A stretch of 64,000 bases of DNA, taken from positions 62,001 to 126,000 of the forward strand of contig MU394088.1 of the NCBI GenBank assembly GCA_022578605.1, given 5' to 3'. Below the pieces are notes generated by a model. That model was given only the letters and a program-made list of their open reading frames with translations. It was not told the origin of the DNA and made no database searches. This DNA comes from Camillea tinctor. Lineage: Eukaryota; Ascomycota; Sordariomycetes; Xylariales; Xylariaceae. The position numbers and the translations under genes are program-made. This document shows positions 45,904-58,430 of this stretch, piece after piece (within the stretch, counting starts at the first letter, position 1; each line of letters begins with the position of its first letter).

Positions 45904-47484
45904 TCAGTTCTCCTTGTCTCCGTCGGATGTGCTGCCTTGGCGGTACTTGGACAGTTTTTCGCCGAGATAGCGAGTGCCCCGACTGAAGCCAGCCGTGACA
46001 AGGCCCTTGAGACTTTGTGTAGCACTGGGCCAGTAGATGGTCTTTTTAATAACGTCGCGTATGATTTTCCTCAGTTCCTCCGGTGGGTCCTGCGCGATGC
46101 GTTGCTCAAAACCACCGCCCTGTTGCCTCTTAAAAGAACCGGTATTCTCGTTCTCGTTCGCCTCCATCATTGTATCAAACTCAAGCCGAGGAATTTGGAA
46201 TTTCTTCTGGTATTCGAAATACAGCTTGGAGCGGAAAGACTTGGGTAGGCGTCGAACCATATTGCCCCGTTTGACGGGGTCCATGTCTTGCTGGAGCGTC
46301 AGTATGGAGGGGGTGTTGCCCATCCAATCAGGGTCGTTGACGGCCGGGTCGGTAAAAGTGACATTGGGAAGAGACTCGATAAGCGGTGCGTAAAGCCATC
46401 GGAAGTTCATCATGTTGTTGTTCACGATGTTGGTCACCTTTTTCGGGTTCTCGGTGGGAAAGGCCATGCGCGGGTCACCCAAGTAGCTGATACCGGCAAT
46501 GGTGGCATAGAGCTCCTGTTCGGTAAAGGTCTCAGGAAGCAACAGAAAGGCCGTTCGCAGAGCCGATAGGAGATTGATCTGGTTGGAAAGACGGACTCGG
46601 GGGTCGTCCCGTAAGATCTTGACGGGCTTATGCAGACGACCAGCAAGGTAGAGCGTGTCCCACTCGCTCAAATCCCTACACAGCGTATCGAGGCTGACAA
46701 CTCCATACTTGATCAAAATCCCGTCGACCGTGACATAGGGGTTGAAGTATACACCGGCACCCCACTTGTCCTGAACATGTGATACGGCGGCAGATCCTAG
46801 AGACCCCAGGCCGGAATAATGGTCACGATGTTGCATTAAATTCAACGAATGCCAATGCTGAGTATGGGACACACCAAAGATGAAGTCGATCATCTTGGGA
46901 GCTCCATCTTGGGCCTTCTGAACCGCGAGGGGTGCTTTCGGATGCACGGCCTTGATCTCGGCTTCAGTAGCAGCACCGCCGCCTGTCCCCTGGGGGAACA
47001 CACCCGAGCCGTAGGCAAAGGCATACCGGATAGGGGCCCGGAACCTCCATAGCACTTGACGCAGAACCTCCTTGAACTCCTGGTTGATGATCATATGTTG
47101 ATTGACGCCGAAGTTCGCATAGGGAAGGTCCGTAAACTTCTCAATGTCAAAATTCGGCTTTTCCTCCCAATCGAAGTCGGACTGGTCCGCGGTGGACAAG
47201 GATGAGGAGGGAGTCGGCGTTGGCGAGCCGGGTTTATCGGATGGAGGCTCAGATTGCTTTGGATCTGCGGCTTGCGACTCCTTCGGCTCCGACCCTTTGG
47301 GGGGTCCGGTAGCAAAGTTGCGGGCAGGGAACCGGGCAACATGAGGTGTCGGGACCGTAGGATATCGTGAAATCAATGGATTTGCGCTCCGGACGTGGGG
47401 TACAGAAAGCGAACCCTGGAGGGTAGAGTATGCTCTCACAGTCAAGGCATGGCGGATAGGAGGAGGCATCGCACGAGATGCCAT
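45904..47484 (-). CDS. TAM41: Mitochondrial CDP-diacylglycerol synthase Tam41
   Basis: Makes CDP-diacylglycerol from phosphatidic acid and CTP on the matrix side of the inner mitochondrial membrane, the first committed step to cardiolipin. Intronless, 526 residues. An Arg/Ser-rich N-terminus without acids (residues 1-60) is a presequence, followed by a Pro/Ser linker. The catalytic domain begins near residue 120, with FRAPIRYAFAYGSGVF (the nucleotidyltransferase GS motif), MIDFIFGVSHTQHWHSLN, and YFNPYV later, all hallmark segments of Tam41/Mmp37. The C-terminal YLGEKLSKYR helix would contact the membrane. The length is usual for filamentous fungi. It is divergent from MAD1 with a 1.2 kb spacer. 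Confidence 0.93.
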   Translation of the reverse strand: MASRAMPPPIRHALTVRAYSTLQGSLSVPHVRSANPLISRYPTVPTPHVARFPARNFATGPPKGSEPKESQAADPKQSEPPSDKPGSPTPTPSSSLSTADQSDFDWEEKPNFDIEKFTDLPYANFGVNQHMIINQEFKEVLRQVLWRFRAPIRYAFAYGSGVFPQGTGGGAATEAEIKAVHPKAPLAVQKAQDGAPKMIDFIFGVSHTQHWHSLNLMQHRDHYSGLGSLGSAAVSHVQDKWGAGVYFNPYVTVDGILIKYGVVSLDTLCRDLSEWDTLYLAGRLHKPVKILRDDPRVRLSNQINLLSALRTAFLLLPETFTEQELYATIAGISYLGDPRMAFPTENPKKVTNIVNNNMMNFRWLYAPLIESLPNVTFTDPAVNDPDWMGNTPSILTLQQDMDPVKRGNMVRRLPKSFRSKLYFEYQKKFQIPRLEFDTMMEANENENTGSFKRQQGGGFEQRIAQDPPEELRKIIRDVIKKTIYWPSATQSLKGLVTAGFSRGTRYLGEKLSKYRQGSTSDGDKEN

Positions 47485-47735
47485 AACGCAGCGGTTGGAC
47501 TCGAGTGTGAAGATTCGGATCAGAGAAGAACGTGGTTGTGGTGGTTGTAGTTGGAGGTTGAAGCTGGGCTTGTTAGTGAGGGATTAGAAGAGTTGAGAGT
47601 AACATGGGCCGCGATGCAATGATCGCAGAAAACAATCCATGTGGCCGAACACTGAATTGGAGGTCTCTATATCAGGTCCAAAGTACAACCGTCTGAGGGT
47701 TGTTCCTTTGGACTCTGTGTTGTATTGAAGTAGCA

Positions 47736-47770
<35 letters not shown>

Positions 47771-48681
47771 ATTGACAAGAGAAGGATAAAAGGTAGAGCT
47801 TGAGCTTAAAGACGAGAGAGTCGTGACCTAAAAAAGAATGCGACCCCCCGGGAAAACAGCGCTTGGCACTAGCTTCCCGCCAAGCTAGGTACTGACGTGA
47901 GATGCTTCAGGGGTGTAGGTACCTACGATTTTACTGTAACAGTGTGTAAGTCAAGTTACGGCGGACCGGAGCTGCGGAGCTACGGAATTCGGTATGTTGT
48001 GTAGGTACTTACCTTTATAATGCACATGTAGCATATATTTAAGTACCTCGGGAACTTGGTCAAGGTTCTAGCGTGGTTTATATAATACTAGAAGCTTAGG
48101 GCGATTTCGAGACAGTGTGACGCAATTTTCGATATGCCGCCTACGTACGAAGTACCCTATAACATGCTATGCACATAGGACCTATCATAAACCCCGAGTA
48201 TCTACGCGGGCACTTAGTGAACAACAACATATTTAGAAGAGGCATTGTCCTACTAAAAAAAAGGAAGATTAGAAAACAACAAACAAATAAATAAATAAAC
48301 TGATCCTATTTTAATGTTAATCGCCAATTTTATATATAAGGTAAATTGATATCAATATGTAAGTTGTACATATTATAAGCAGTGTACATTTATAAAGTTT
48401 TCTATGTATATCCACGTGACGGAGAAGCTTCTTTGTCACCACCCCAGTTAGAGAGAACCAATCAGAACAGAGCTTGTACCGCAAACAATAAAAACAATTA
48501 CTCTAATCAGCGTTGGTTTTAGTGTTAGTTGTCGCAGACAACATTCTTTACATCTTCCATATCCGAGGCCTAGGAGGTAAGTAAAATTACCTAGGTTTGC
48601 CTTTTTCTCATGAAAAAGGCATATGGTCGATAACATATGCCAGGTATCGACATAAGAATAAAAAAGGAACAAAAATTATAA
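47485..48681. other. Divergent promoter region TAM41/MAD1
   Basis: It contains a (TAG)n microsatellite at 47737-47770 and several TAGGTA words. The minus-strand frame at 48448-48672 overlaps the MAD1 leader and has no features. Confidence 0.5.
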
Positions 48682-51042
48682 ATGAGTGGACGATTTCGCA
48701 AGAGCACTGGGAGCGGCGCGCTTCCACGCCCTCGTAGTTCGCTCAGAGAATCCAGAGTAAGTAAATAAACCAAACCGCGAGAACATCAACCCAACCATTC
48801 TAACCCATATGCGCCCTAGTTATCGTCATTTCGTGCCTCTCACAACACTCAACCTACCTACGACTTCCTAGCCGGATCCGACAATGCGCCCGCTACCAAC
48901 CAACAACATGGCCGGCCATCGTCACGACAGAGCGGTCGGGGCGGTGAATCCCTGCGGGCGACGTCGCGCGAAAGTTCTAAGGAGAACCTCGCGCCCCCGG
49001 ACGCAGAGGAATACGAGACCCAACGCAAGCGTATAGAGGAGCTCAAAGCCGAGGTGGCTACTATGCGGTACAAAATGGAGAACTACGAGCAAGAGAAGGA
49101 GATGACCGCCTTGCAACACGACAACGAACTGCGCGATGTGCGGCGGAAGGCCGAAGACGACTTCAAGCAGAAGCAGGCGGCCGAAGGCGAAAAGAGCAAG
49201 GCTCAGCGACAATACGAGACCATGCAAACCGAGCTACAAGAGCTGAAAGAGACCTTCGCCAACGAGAAGCTCGAGCTGGAGAGAAAGGTGCGCGAGGCCG
49301 ATGACGAGTCCCGCTTGCTCAAAGACCAATTAGAAGATCTTTCGGCCGCTAAGGAGGAGGGAGACCGCATGAATCAGAAGAGACACAACGATATGGAAGC
49401 TCAGCTGTTGAACCTGCGCCAGACCATTCAGGAGCTGGAGTCCGATGGCCAGGCCCGCGAATCGTCACTGCAGGAAGTCCAACAGCAGCTCAGCGAAAAG
49501 GATAGGATAATAGGCGACTTGGAAGCCGACGTGCTACGCCTCAAGGCCCAGACCGGCGATGCTGAGACCATTGCCGTCATCCGTCGCGAACTTTCCGATC
49601 AGGTGCAACACATCAGATCACTTGAATCTAAGAACGCGAAACAGCACGCCGAGCTGTCCCATCTCCGGCAAATTCACAAAGCCGTCGAGGTTGTCGAAGA
49701 AGAGAAACGATCACTGCAGCGAAAGGTGGACGCTGCTGAGGCTATAGAAGTTGAACTAGCCGAGGCTCGCATGCAAAGGCAAAGGTTGGAGGATGAAAGA
49801 CTTGCTTGGACGGCTTATTTGCGAAGTGCCAGTGAAAGTGATGGCATTATGGAGTTCGACTCGCCAGAAGATGTGGCTCGCGCACTGGTCCAGGAAAGAT
49901 ACAACTCCGCCTCCCTGATGGAAAAACTGGGGGAGATGCAACCTCAGATCGCGGAACGCGACGAAATCATCAAGTCCCTAGAAGCAGAGAAGAAGAGCTT
50001 GGTATCCCAGATTGATAAGGCGAAAACCGCGGTGGCCCCAACTTCGGCGACCAAGGCTCAAGCTCGCATAGAAAGGCAGCGTGCTCTGGCTGTCAAAGAA
50101 GTTGAGTATCTTCGTGCACAGCTCAAGACTTTTGACGCTGAGGACGAAACCTTTGACACCGAAAACTATGACCAGAACAAGGTTGACCGTGTTGCCGAAC
50201 TAGAGAAACTGGTAGATCAGTACAAGGAAGAGGTGCAGGCATTGCACAAGGAACTGTCCGGGCTTGAATCGCCTAAGGGAACCACAGAACCTCCGACTGG
50301 CTCAAAACGACCCCATCCAGATGACGCGGAGAACGAGCAGTTGGGCGAGCTGAACCGGAAGCGGCGGAAGCTGGCGGATGAGCTTTCGAAACTACAGACG
50401 GCTCATCAAGTCCTACAGAAAGAACACGAGGTCCTCCAGTCACGCCTTTCCGCCGCCGAATCAGCCAATAAGACGCGCATCTTGTCTCTTCGCTCCAACC
50501 CGACCTCGGACTTCGAGGCCATCAAGACCATGACCCTGCAAGCGCTCAAGCAAGAAAACCAAGAACTCCTCGCGCAGCTGCAGAAGGAGACGCGGCGCGA
50601 GCCCAAGTTCCCCGTGATCCCGGCGTCGCAGCTCGAGGCGGCGAAGCGCGAGATTGAAGAGGCGAAGCGGGCCACGGCATCGGCGCAGAAGTCGGCGCGC
50701 CGGCTAAAGGAAGTGTGGGCGATGAAGTCGCAGGAGTTCAAGGAGGCCATCTTCAGCACGCTGGGCTGGACCGTCACTTTCATCCCCAACGGCAAGATGC
50801 GCGTCGAGAGCCTGTTCTACCCCAGCACCAGCGACGACGAGCACGAGAATAGCATCGTCTTCGACGGCGAGCGCGGTACCATGAAGGTCAGCGGCGGGCC
50901 CCAGAGCCCCTTCGCCCGCCGCATCAACGACCAGATCCAGTTCTGGGTCCGCGAGAAGGGGTGTATCCCCGGCTTCCTGGCTGCGCTCACGCTCGAGTTC
51001 TACGAGGAGCAGAATGCGAGAAGGAGCGGAGGCGAAGCCTGA
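48682..51042 (+). CDS. MAD1: Spindle assembly checkpoint protein Mad1
   Basis: Coiled-coil kinetochore and nuclear-pore protein that recruits Mad2. Two exons, 48682-48756 and 48820-51042, joined in phase 0, give 765 residues, the usual Mad1 size. A basic, Ser-rich N-terminal tail (SGRFRKSTGSGALPRPRSS) precedes about 560 residues of heptad coiled coil rich in E/K/Q/L. The C-terminal globular domain is diagnostic: RRLKEVWAMKSQEFKEAIFS, LGWTVTFIPNGKMRV and a final QIQFWVREKGCIPGFLAALT. The Mad2-interacting segment should lie in the coiled coil around residues 450-560. It is convergent with SYP1. Confidence 0.92.
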
Positions 51043-52724
51043 TTAAGCGCTTTTCGGGGCCTTTGAAAACTGATTTATCTGTCTTCTCTCTGTCTTTCTG
51101 GGTAGACGGGATTTTTTAAAGGGAAGGTTTTCCTTATCTCGGTACGTGCATGGTACGCGAGAGGACAAGGAGAAGGGAAGGGAAAGTGGGATTAAGGGGG
51201 GGATTAGCCATAATAATGATGAATGATATGAAACTGGAAGAAACGTCCAAAAAAAAATCCTACCCATCTACCTATGTATCTATAATGGTCTTAGTACCAC
51301 ACTTTTTTTTTGTCGAAAATGGAAGAACAAACCTAATCTAGGTTTTTCGTGGATGCGTGGATGAGGCAAATGGAATGTACTATATACCTTCTAAGGCTAT
51401 TATTGCTTGCTTTAGGATGAATCAACCTACCTAAGTTACCATTATCCTCTCGCGGAGTCGGTATAGGTGCAGGGTGTTTTATGGTGTTTATGTGCTGGAG
51501 GGACTGGTCTACTCTAACCTACAATACGTAACCTACTACATTGCCATATCTATTTTACATCTAAAGTTTTTTTCACGTTCCCATTAAATTCTCTGCTAGT
51601 TGGCTTAAAAATAAATATTAGAGTGAATTGGATAATCGCAAGTGAAGCGTCAACGTGTGGCAGGATAACGGCTGTTAGAGGGAAAGAAGAATATTAATAA
51701 ATGTTCTTGCATATCTAAGGTAACATCTTAAAATGCATATCAATATGTAGGTATCGATGTGAACGTTAACTTGTTCGCACTCTTCTCCCTCGAAAAAACA
51801 CACCTTTCCCATCAAACCCAACCCAAACTCGGATATCATATCCACCTACCTCACCTAGTATATGTACTAAGCAACACTTCGCTAACACATATCAGTACAA
51901 CCATTCGAATCTAAAAAGAGAAGGGGATCCCATACATGGAATTGGAACTGAAATAGAACAGCAAAATGTAGTCAAATTAACTTATGCTTAAATATCAATC
52001 TTAAAAAAGGTTTATTGGAAAAATTGAATAATATAAAACAGATACAGAGTGGAAAGAAAAAGGAAAGAAAAGAAGAAGAAAAAACAGTGTATAATGGGTA
52101 GTCAAATAATTTTCAAAGTGTGATATCAATAGAATTTCATGATATATACCCAAAACGTATTTCTCTCCAAAAGAAGTAACCTACATAAAAAAAAGCCTCC
52201 TTTTATCCTTTTCTTAATTCCCTTAAAAAATCCCCCTCTCAAAATTTCATACTCGCTTTTTCTGTTCTCCCTTGCTTTCCCGCCCAAGTGTTTCATTTTC
52301 TCAAAACCGATACATATATATCGCAGAGCCATCATCGATCCAGGGGGTAAAGCGAGGAAAAGGGGGGAAGGGGGAGCATTTAAATAATACCCCTGAAGGA
52401 AAATGTGGTAAATGGGGGAATAAAAATAGATAAATATAACAATAGATGAAGAGTTGAGACATAAGAACCTTAGCTCGCTAATCTGACATGATATTGGTAT
52501 GATATAGTAAAGAAGACAAAAAAAATGTTAGATCAATAGGCAAGGAAAAAAAGAGAAAAAAATATGTAGCGAATGCAGTCAAAATATGATGGATGGGGTT
52601 TGGATCATATCACCCTCTCTCGTCTTCCTCTCTCCTATCTACCTGTCCCCTGAGTAACTACTCTTTTTTAAAAAAAAGCTTCTGCTTTCTTTCTTCCACC
52701 TTCCCCCCTCCTTTGTGATTTTTT
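51043..52724. other. Convergent 3' spacer MAD1/SYP1
   Basis: A/T- and homopolymer-rich sequence between two 3' ends. Short frames (51150-51341, 52139-52387) have no support. I see no repeat or RNA gene. Confidence 0.6.
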
Positions 52725-55623
52725 TTAACTTATTACTTTTGCCTCGTACTTTCCACTGATTAGTTTCCGCGCCACCGGTACATCGACCCATTTCTCTTCA
52801 GGCGAGCTCTCATCCGCAAAAGGGTCATCATTAGTGAGCTCTACCTCCTTCCCTTTTCCCTCCTCCAACATTGAGATTGAAATTCCGTCACTCACATCAG
52901 CACCCGAAGGTAGAGTGCACTCCCATCTTGCCTCAACCGTACCGGGCTTCGGCTCGGCTCCCTGTTCACCTACAATTCGACATACAAGTTTTTGCCAATC
53001 GGTAGCCGGAGACAGGGTGAAATCACCTAGTCGCCAATACACAATGTGCTTGTCCTTTAGGTGTGTGCCAGAGGGTTTGGTTTGGGCTCCCGAGGCCTTG
53101 CCCTCGTAAGTGGCAAATATCACGAGATTGTGGATCTGGAAGTTGGGGTTTGACGCCGCAAACTTGAAAGCTGGGTTTGGCTTGTATTGAAGCAATAGGC
53201 CCAATTTGTCACCTTGAGGCTTCCACGCAGGATTGAGGAGTATCGGTGCGAATTCGGTTTGTGGTACCTCGTCACCCATGTGAAGTCGGTACGAGAAACC
53301 AATTGTGGTCTTTTGCAGATGAGAACGGTCTAGGGTATACTGGTCCGGGTGTTCAGGACCGGTACTTGTAACAAAGATTCGGTTGGGGCCGATGACATCG
53401 AGATTGGAATAGTTGTTGATACGGATGGGTATATGAGCTTCAACTTATTAGTTCCCGTGCTTGGCATAGATGATTCGATTTTGACTTACATGGTAAGCTG
53501 GCGGATGCACCAGAAGCATTAAACGAAAAGGCAATTTCGCCATTGACTCGGAGGGACTTCACTGTGCCGTTCTCGAACGTTGCCGATACGGTTTCCATCA
53601 CGGAGGAGTTCAAACCTGGCTCATGCATGTCCGGGTGTTTGACATGCACCACACTACCAAGAGAATTACCTGACCGGACAGACTGCGTATCTGAGGTACC
53701 CGCGATACTAGCTTCTGAGGTTAGAGTAGAAAACCCAGTGGGCTTGGGGGATGCCGAGGATAGCGTAGGAAGAGAGGGGCCAAAATGATTCTCGGCGGTA
53801 GAAGATTCTTCGGAGACCGGATTAGGAACGTAAATCGTGTTGCGCACGTCTCGACGGCCTCGCACGGTTCCGGTTCTTCGTGACGGCATTCCCATGGCGG
53901 AAAGGCTGTTGGCGACATTCGAAAGCGCGGCCTTTTTCTCTTCGGGATCTTCTTCTGCCACCGGTTCCTTTTGAATATTAAGCTTGAAGAGGTGTTCGGC
54001 TTCCTGGGCTGCTGCTTCTTTCTCGGCCTGGGAGATGGGATCGTGAGATACCGGCGGGACACTAAACCCTTCGGCATCCTTTTCCGGTTCCTTCTGAGAG
54101 GGCGGAGGCCCGGGCGGTGGCGGAACATCTGCGACATCGGCAGGAATCGATGTACCGTTAACGTGAGATGTGGTGCTCGCGATGGTGGTCGCTGTGGCTG
54201 GCGGTGCGGTATCAATGGCACTCTCGCTGTGTACACCGTTCGTGCCCTCGTGACTGGCCTTCTCTCTACTTTCAGATATACGGTACGATCCTTCAGTTGT
54301 ATCGGGGGTTTCAGTCAGCGGATCCAGTCGATTGGTCGAGTCACCTAGGTTGCTTGAGGATGCTCTAGGAGACACACCATGACTACTCTTCGTATTTCTA
54401 CCGCCAAATGGACCTTTCGCAGGTGATAGTTGTCCGAAACCTGCGTGCACACTCTGGCGTCTACGTCCGAGCATGGTACCAATGCGGCTGCGCAGCTTGT
54501 TCTCGGGCGGGCCGTCCCTGGGCACCGAATGCTCGCTGCGGTCATCCTCCGGAGGCGCATTTATGCTGGGCTGTCCGGCTTGCGACGAGCTTGTCCCCCC
54601 GAGGCTCGAAGACGACTGTCGCGGGATCGTGGTCCGTTTCTCGATCTTGGGCTTTCCGGTCGTTACTTTGGCAACAAAGTTCTGGATCTCGCTCGAGGTA
54701 TTAAAATCGAGAAGGCCGTTGAGCACGTTCTCGGCATCGGACTGGTGTTGCTGCGCCACGTCGCCTTCGAAAGTGCCATACTGGGTGAGGCAATCGCGGA
54801 TCTGGTTCATTCGGCTCTCGTCCAGAGCTTGCAGGGTCTCGAAGACATACGGGGCTTGCGATTCCCATTGCTGCGTTGCTGTCTCTAATCTGCTGGCTGC
54901 CATATCAACCTTTTGGGCGCTAGCCTTGCCACCTTTCTTACTGAGCTTGTCCGACTTCTCCTGGGCATCCTCCAACTCTCTCGCAATGTTCTGCAGGTTG
55001 CTCTGGATGGTGTGGATGTTTTGCATTTCCTTCTGTTGGTGGAATACTCGGAGGGGGGTCTCAACATCCTTCTCGATCTTAACAGCGAAGAGATGATGCG
55101 ACATGGCAACCGATTCGGCAGACTGGAGGACCTTGTCCCATTGGGGTTGAAATGTGCTGGCATATGATTGTTAGTCTGGTTGAAGGACTCGTCCTGCTAC
55201 TTGCGCCGGGTAGGTAACTGGCGGTTCGTGGACATAAACATACCCAAGCTCCGACTGAGCATTAGGAACCCGAAACTGGACCAGCCTCCTTAATCCTTGA
55301 ACATACTGCTCCTCGACCTTCCGGCGTTCCTGGAAATTGTTCAGCCACACGTGGTTCTGTTTACAAGCGGTCGGGATGTATTTGCATTATACCTGTAGCC
55401 AATCGGCGATCTCATTGTTCACCTTGGATATGCGCTTAACTCGGTCGTTGAGGGTGTGGACGGCCTGGTTCGGCTGGAGATGAGCCTGTAAGGGGGGAAT
55501 CGGCGAGAGAAATCAGCAAGTTGCAAGGTCGGCAGAACCAGATGAAAATGGGGGACAAGGACGAGGGTGAGGGATTGATCATACCAGCATCGAGGGATAC
55601 TCAGATCTTGCAAAGTCTTCCAT
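52725..55623 (-). CDS. SYP1: Syp1-like F-BAR/muniscin endocytic adaptor
   Basis: Early endocytic adaptor that binds membrane and cargo and helps organise septins and actin. Minus-strand exons: 55623-55585, 55485-55393, 55356-55244, 55156-53490, 53437-52725; all phases agree (874 residues). The start MEDFARSEYPSML is the normal N-terminus of the EFC/F-BAR domain, which continues with ADWLQ, WLNNFQERRKVEEQYVQGLRR and a long helical stretch to about residue 260. The middle is Pro/Ser-rich with acidic patches. The C-terminal muniscin mu-homology domain starts near residue 590 (FSFNASG, NNYSNLDVIGPNRIF) and ends at the LISGKYEAKV strand. It is divergent from the kinase gene. Confidence 0.92.
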
Positions 55624-56670
55624 GTTGACTAGATGCGGGCGCAATCATATACAACATAAGTGCGTAATTACGTAGGAGGGGCGATATGGAGACATATACT
55701 GGAAAAGAGACAAGATGAAGGCCGGGAAAGGGAAAGAAGAAGAAAGAGATGTGACAACAATTTACGGTGACATTAGAGAGGAGAGGAGAGGAAGAGGAAA
55801 TAGAAACAGATTGTGACGGGTGGCGTGGTGCAGAGGGAGAAGAGGGGAGAAGAATAATGGTAACAATGTCAAGAGCGTGAAAATGGAAAAAGGCGAAGAA
55901 AAAAAAGAGAGAGAGAAAATATAGGTGAAATGAGAAAAGGTAGGGTGAGGTAAGGTAGAGAGAGAGAGAAAGGATGCTTTTCCTAAGTGAGAAACAAGAG
56001 ATGGAGAGAATAGAAGAGGGTGGGATTTGGTTGGACGTTGGAGGTCCAATTCATGTCCCGATCAAGCATAAATCAGCATGGGCGCACACGCACTAGTGCT
56101 ATATTAGGCAGTATTTACTCCATCTTTTAGAAGGCACGTTTGGTTTAAACTTCTCCAGCCTTCTATTAATTCTATCTCCTACTCCGTAGGCCTTGGGGGC
56201 TTTGGTTTTAGTGCACATTGCCCTACCTAGGCTGCTAGGTAGGTTCAGGTATCCACTTGTGCAGACAAGCTCCCCGTCGAACTGGTAGTGCCTTGAGCTT
56301 GCTGATCCCCCAAGCTGGTCTAGCGCTGTGAACTGCTTATTATGTAACCACCCAAAAGCAAGAGGTTATTCACCAAGCTTCTTTAATACCTACCCTACCT
56401 ACCTCTTTTTACATTACACCTCATTATCTAATGAGGAAATTTATAAACAGTGACAATACTAGAATATTGACCTACATAGACTCACCTTATTTTGTCTTTT
56501 GTATTTTCTCTTGTTTCTATTTGTTTCCATTGCAAATCTTAGGTATCGATCTGTACTAAATTAGGTACCTATTTATATTTATATTTACCTACCTACGTCA
56601 CATCACTTGAAGCATCTCCATAGCATAACAACTCATCCATCCAATCATCATCATCATCGTCGTCATCATC
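55624..56670. other. Divergent promoter region SYP1/kinase
   Basis: A purine-rich tract (GAGAG/GGAAGAG words) lies at 55730-55990 in the SYP1 leader. ACCTA words and an (ATC)n tract just before the kinase ATG follow. No gene is supported. Confidence 0.55.
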
Positions 56671-58048
56671 ATGACATCGGAATCCGAACCATTAGACTGG
56701 AGAGCCTCCCTTAGCTCAGCTGATCGTTACGACAACATCCAGGCCATGTAAGTCCCACATCCACACCTATAAGAAAAAAAAAGGTTAGTTGATCTCCTTT
56801 CCCCTGACCATGCTATACTCATTCTGTTCTCTCCATATAGCAAGGCTGCACTTGAGCATTCCGACCTACCAGCCTCTGCCACCCATCAAGATGCATTCTC
56901 CATCGAGAATGAAGCCTATAAGACATCCTCGTCCCGTGTAAGCACCTTTTTCTCGTAGCTTAATTCCAGCAATCCATCAACTAACCCTATGATGTAGGAC
57001 CAATACGATGCAGCCTGCCGCATAAAGCCAGGGCGGGAACCGCCACTCCCAACCGAGTTAGCTCAACCGGCTGCAGCCCCGGACGAGGCTCCCGAGTCAC
57101 CGGGTATCATCATTGGCTCATACCAAAGCTGCCATTACGTCGCCAGTGGTGTTACTGCTGAAGTGTACAGGTCCAAGGTAACGGCTCTGAAAGTGATTGT
57201 AGAAACTCGTAACATTGAGCCACATGATCCTTTCCGAGAAGCCAAAATACTCAAGCTTCTCGAAAAGCCATGCATCCCCTTGCTGGACACCTTTCGCGAC
57301 CAAGAACAACGCTTCACCCTGGCCTTCCCTTTCATGCCCTTGAGCCTGGAGGCGCTCGTCAAGCAGGGGCCCATTCCCATAGATAGGATCCGCAGGCACT
57401 TCAGAGATCTGTTTACTGCTCTGAGCTATATTCACGAGCGGGGGATTATTCATAGAGATATCAAACCCTCGGCACTACTTCTCGAATCTATTGATGGCCC
57501 TGCGTACCTCTCTGATTTCGGCACAGCATGGCATCCAGAGCTGTCGGTTTCTACCGAACCCGCAGATCAGAAAATATTAGATATCGGCACCGGCCCATAC
57601 CGCGCACCTGAGGCTCTGTTTGGAGATAAGGCTTATGGCACGGCAGTGGACATGTGGGGGGCTGGCACGATGCTCGCGGAATGTTGTCGCAAGTCTCCTC
57701 AGCCGCTTTTCGAGTCCCGCGCGGCCCATGAGGATGGTAACCAGCTTGGTTTGATACTGAGCATCTTCAAGTCTATCGGTAGTCCCACCAAAGAGTCGTG
57801 GCCGGAAGCCGCAAAGTTCAAGACGCCCCCATTCGAGATGTACCAAGTATTTGAGGGACGAAGCTGGGAAGACCTGTTACCAGATGTCGGAGTCGAGTTC
57901 CGAGAGCTCATCGCGGCTTTAGTAAAGTACAACAGCTCGAATCGAGCTACTGCCCCTGAGGTACGTGACCAAGGGTAACCAAGGGAATCCACTGCTGACA
58001 ATATGATAGGCACTGCAGTTCAAGTGTATGACCGAGACGAACAACTAG
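56671..58048 (+). CDS. Serine/threonine kinase of the CMGC group, Csk1/CAK-like
   Basis: 391 residues in four exons: 56671-56747, 56841-56937, 56998-57960, 58010-58048. After about 105 residues rich in Ser/Pro/Ala comes a kinase domain with a degenerate glycine loop (ASGVTAEVY), the ATP Lys in TALKVI, FREAKILKLL (C-helix Glu), HRDIKPSALLL (catalytic Asp), SDFGTAW, the CMGC-type DIGTGPYRAPEALFG and DMWGAGTMLAE. The 12-residue last exon ends in ALQFKCMTETNN. The insert-poor activation segment and the odd glycine loop fit the fungal Csk1/Cak1 group, kinases that phosphorylate the CDK activation loop. The usual cyclin-binding PSTAIRE-like helix is absent, as in that group. Whether it is an active CAK is inference. 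It is convergent with the sulfotransferase-like gene. Confidence 0.82.
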
Positions 58049-58430
58049 AGAGGTATATATTATTTACCGTAGAATGTGAAAAGCACAATCTTACACATGA
58101 CATAGTAATCACAATTTTAATTCTAAATCATTCCCAGAATTTCGTTTTCCTTTTTGAGGCTTAATTGTAGAATGCAGAACAATTTGGTAACTATATACAC
58201 GGGGTTTAACCAATATCTCCTGGGGCGGTGATCTATCTATGCGAACCCCTTTCGGCGTCATTTCAGTGAATATAAATTCTCCTCATAATAATAAGCGCCT
58301 CCAGCCTACTATTTTTTTTCAGTCCTTGTATCTCCTTCATATAATAAAGGCTGTCTTCCATCTCTCAGTTTCCCTCGCTAGCGCTCCCGCACTAATATCA
58401 AGAATCTCATCGCAGCCCCGGGCTAATTAC
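58049..58430. other. Convergent 3' spacer
   Basis: Short AT-rich spacer between two 3' ends with no features. Confidence 0.55.
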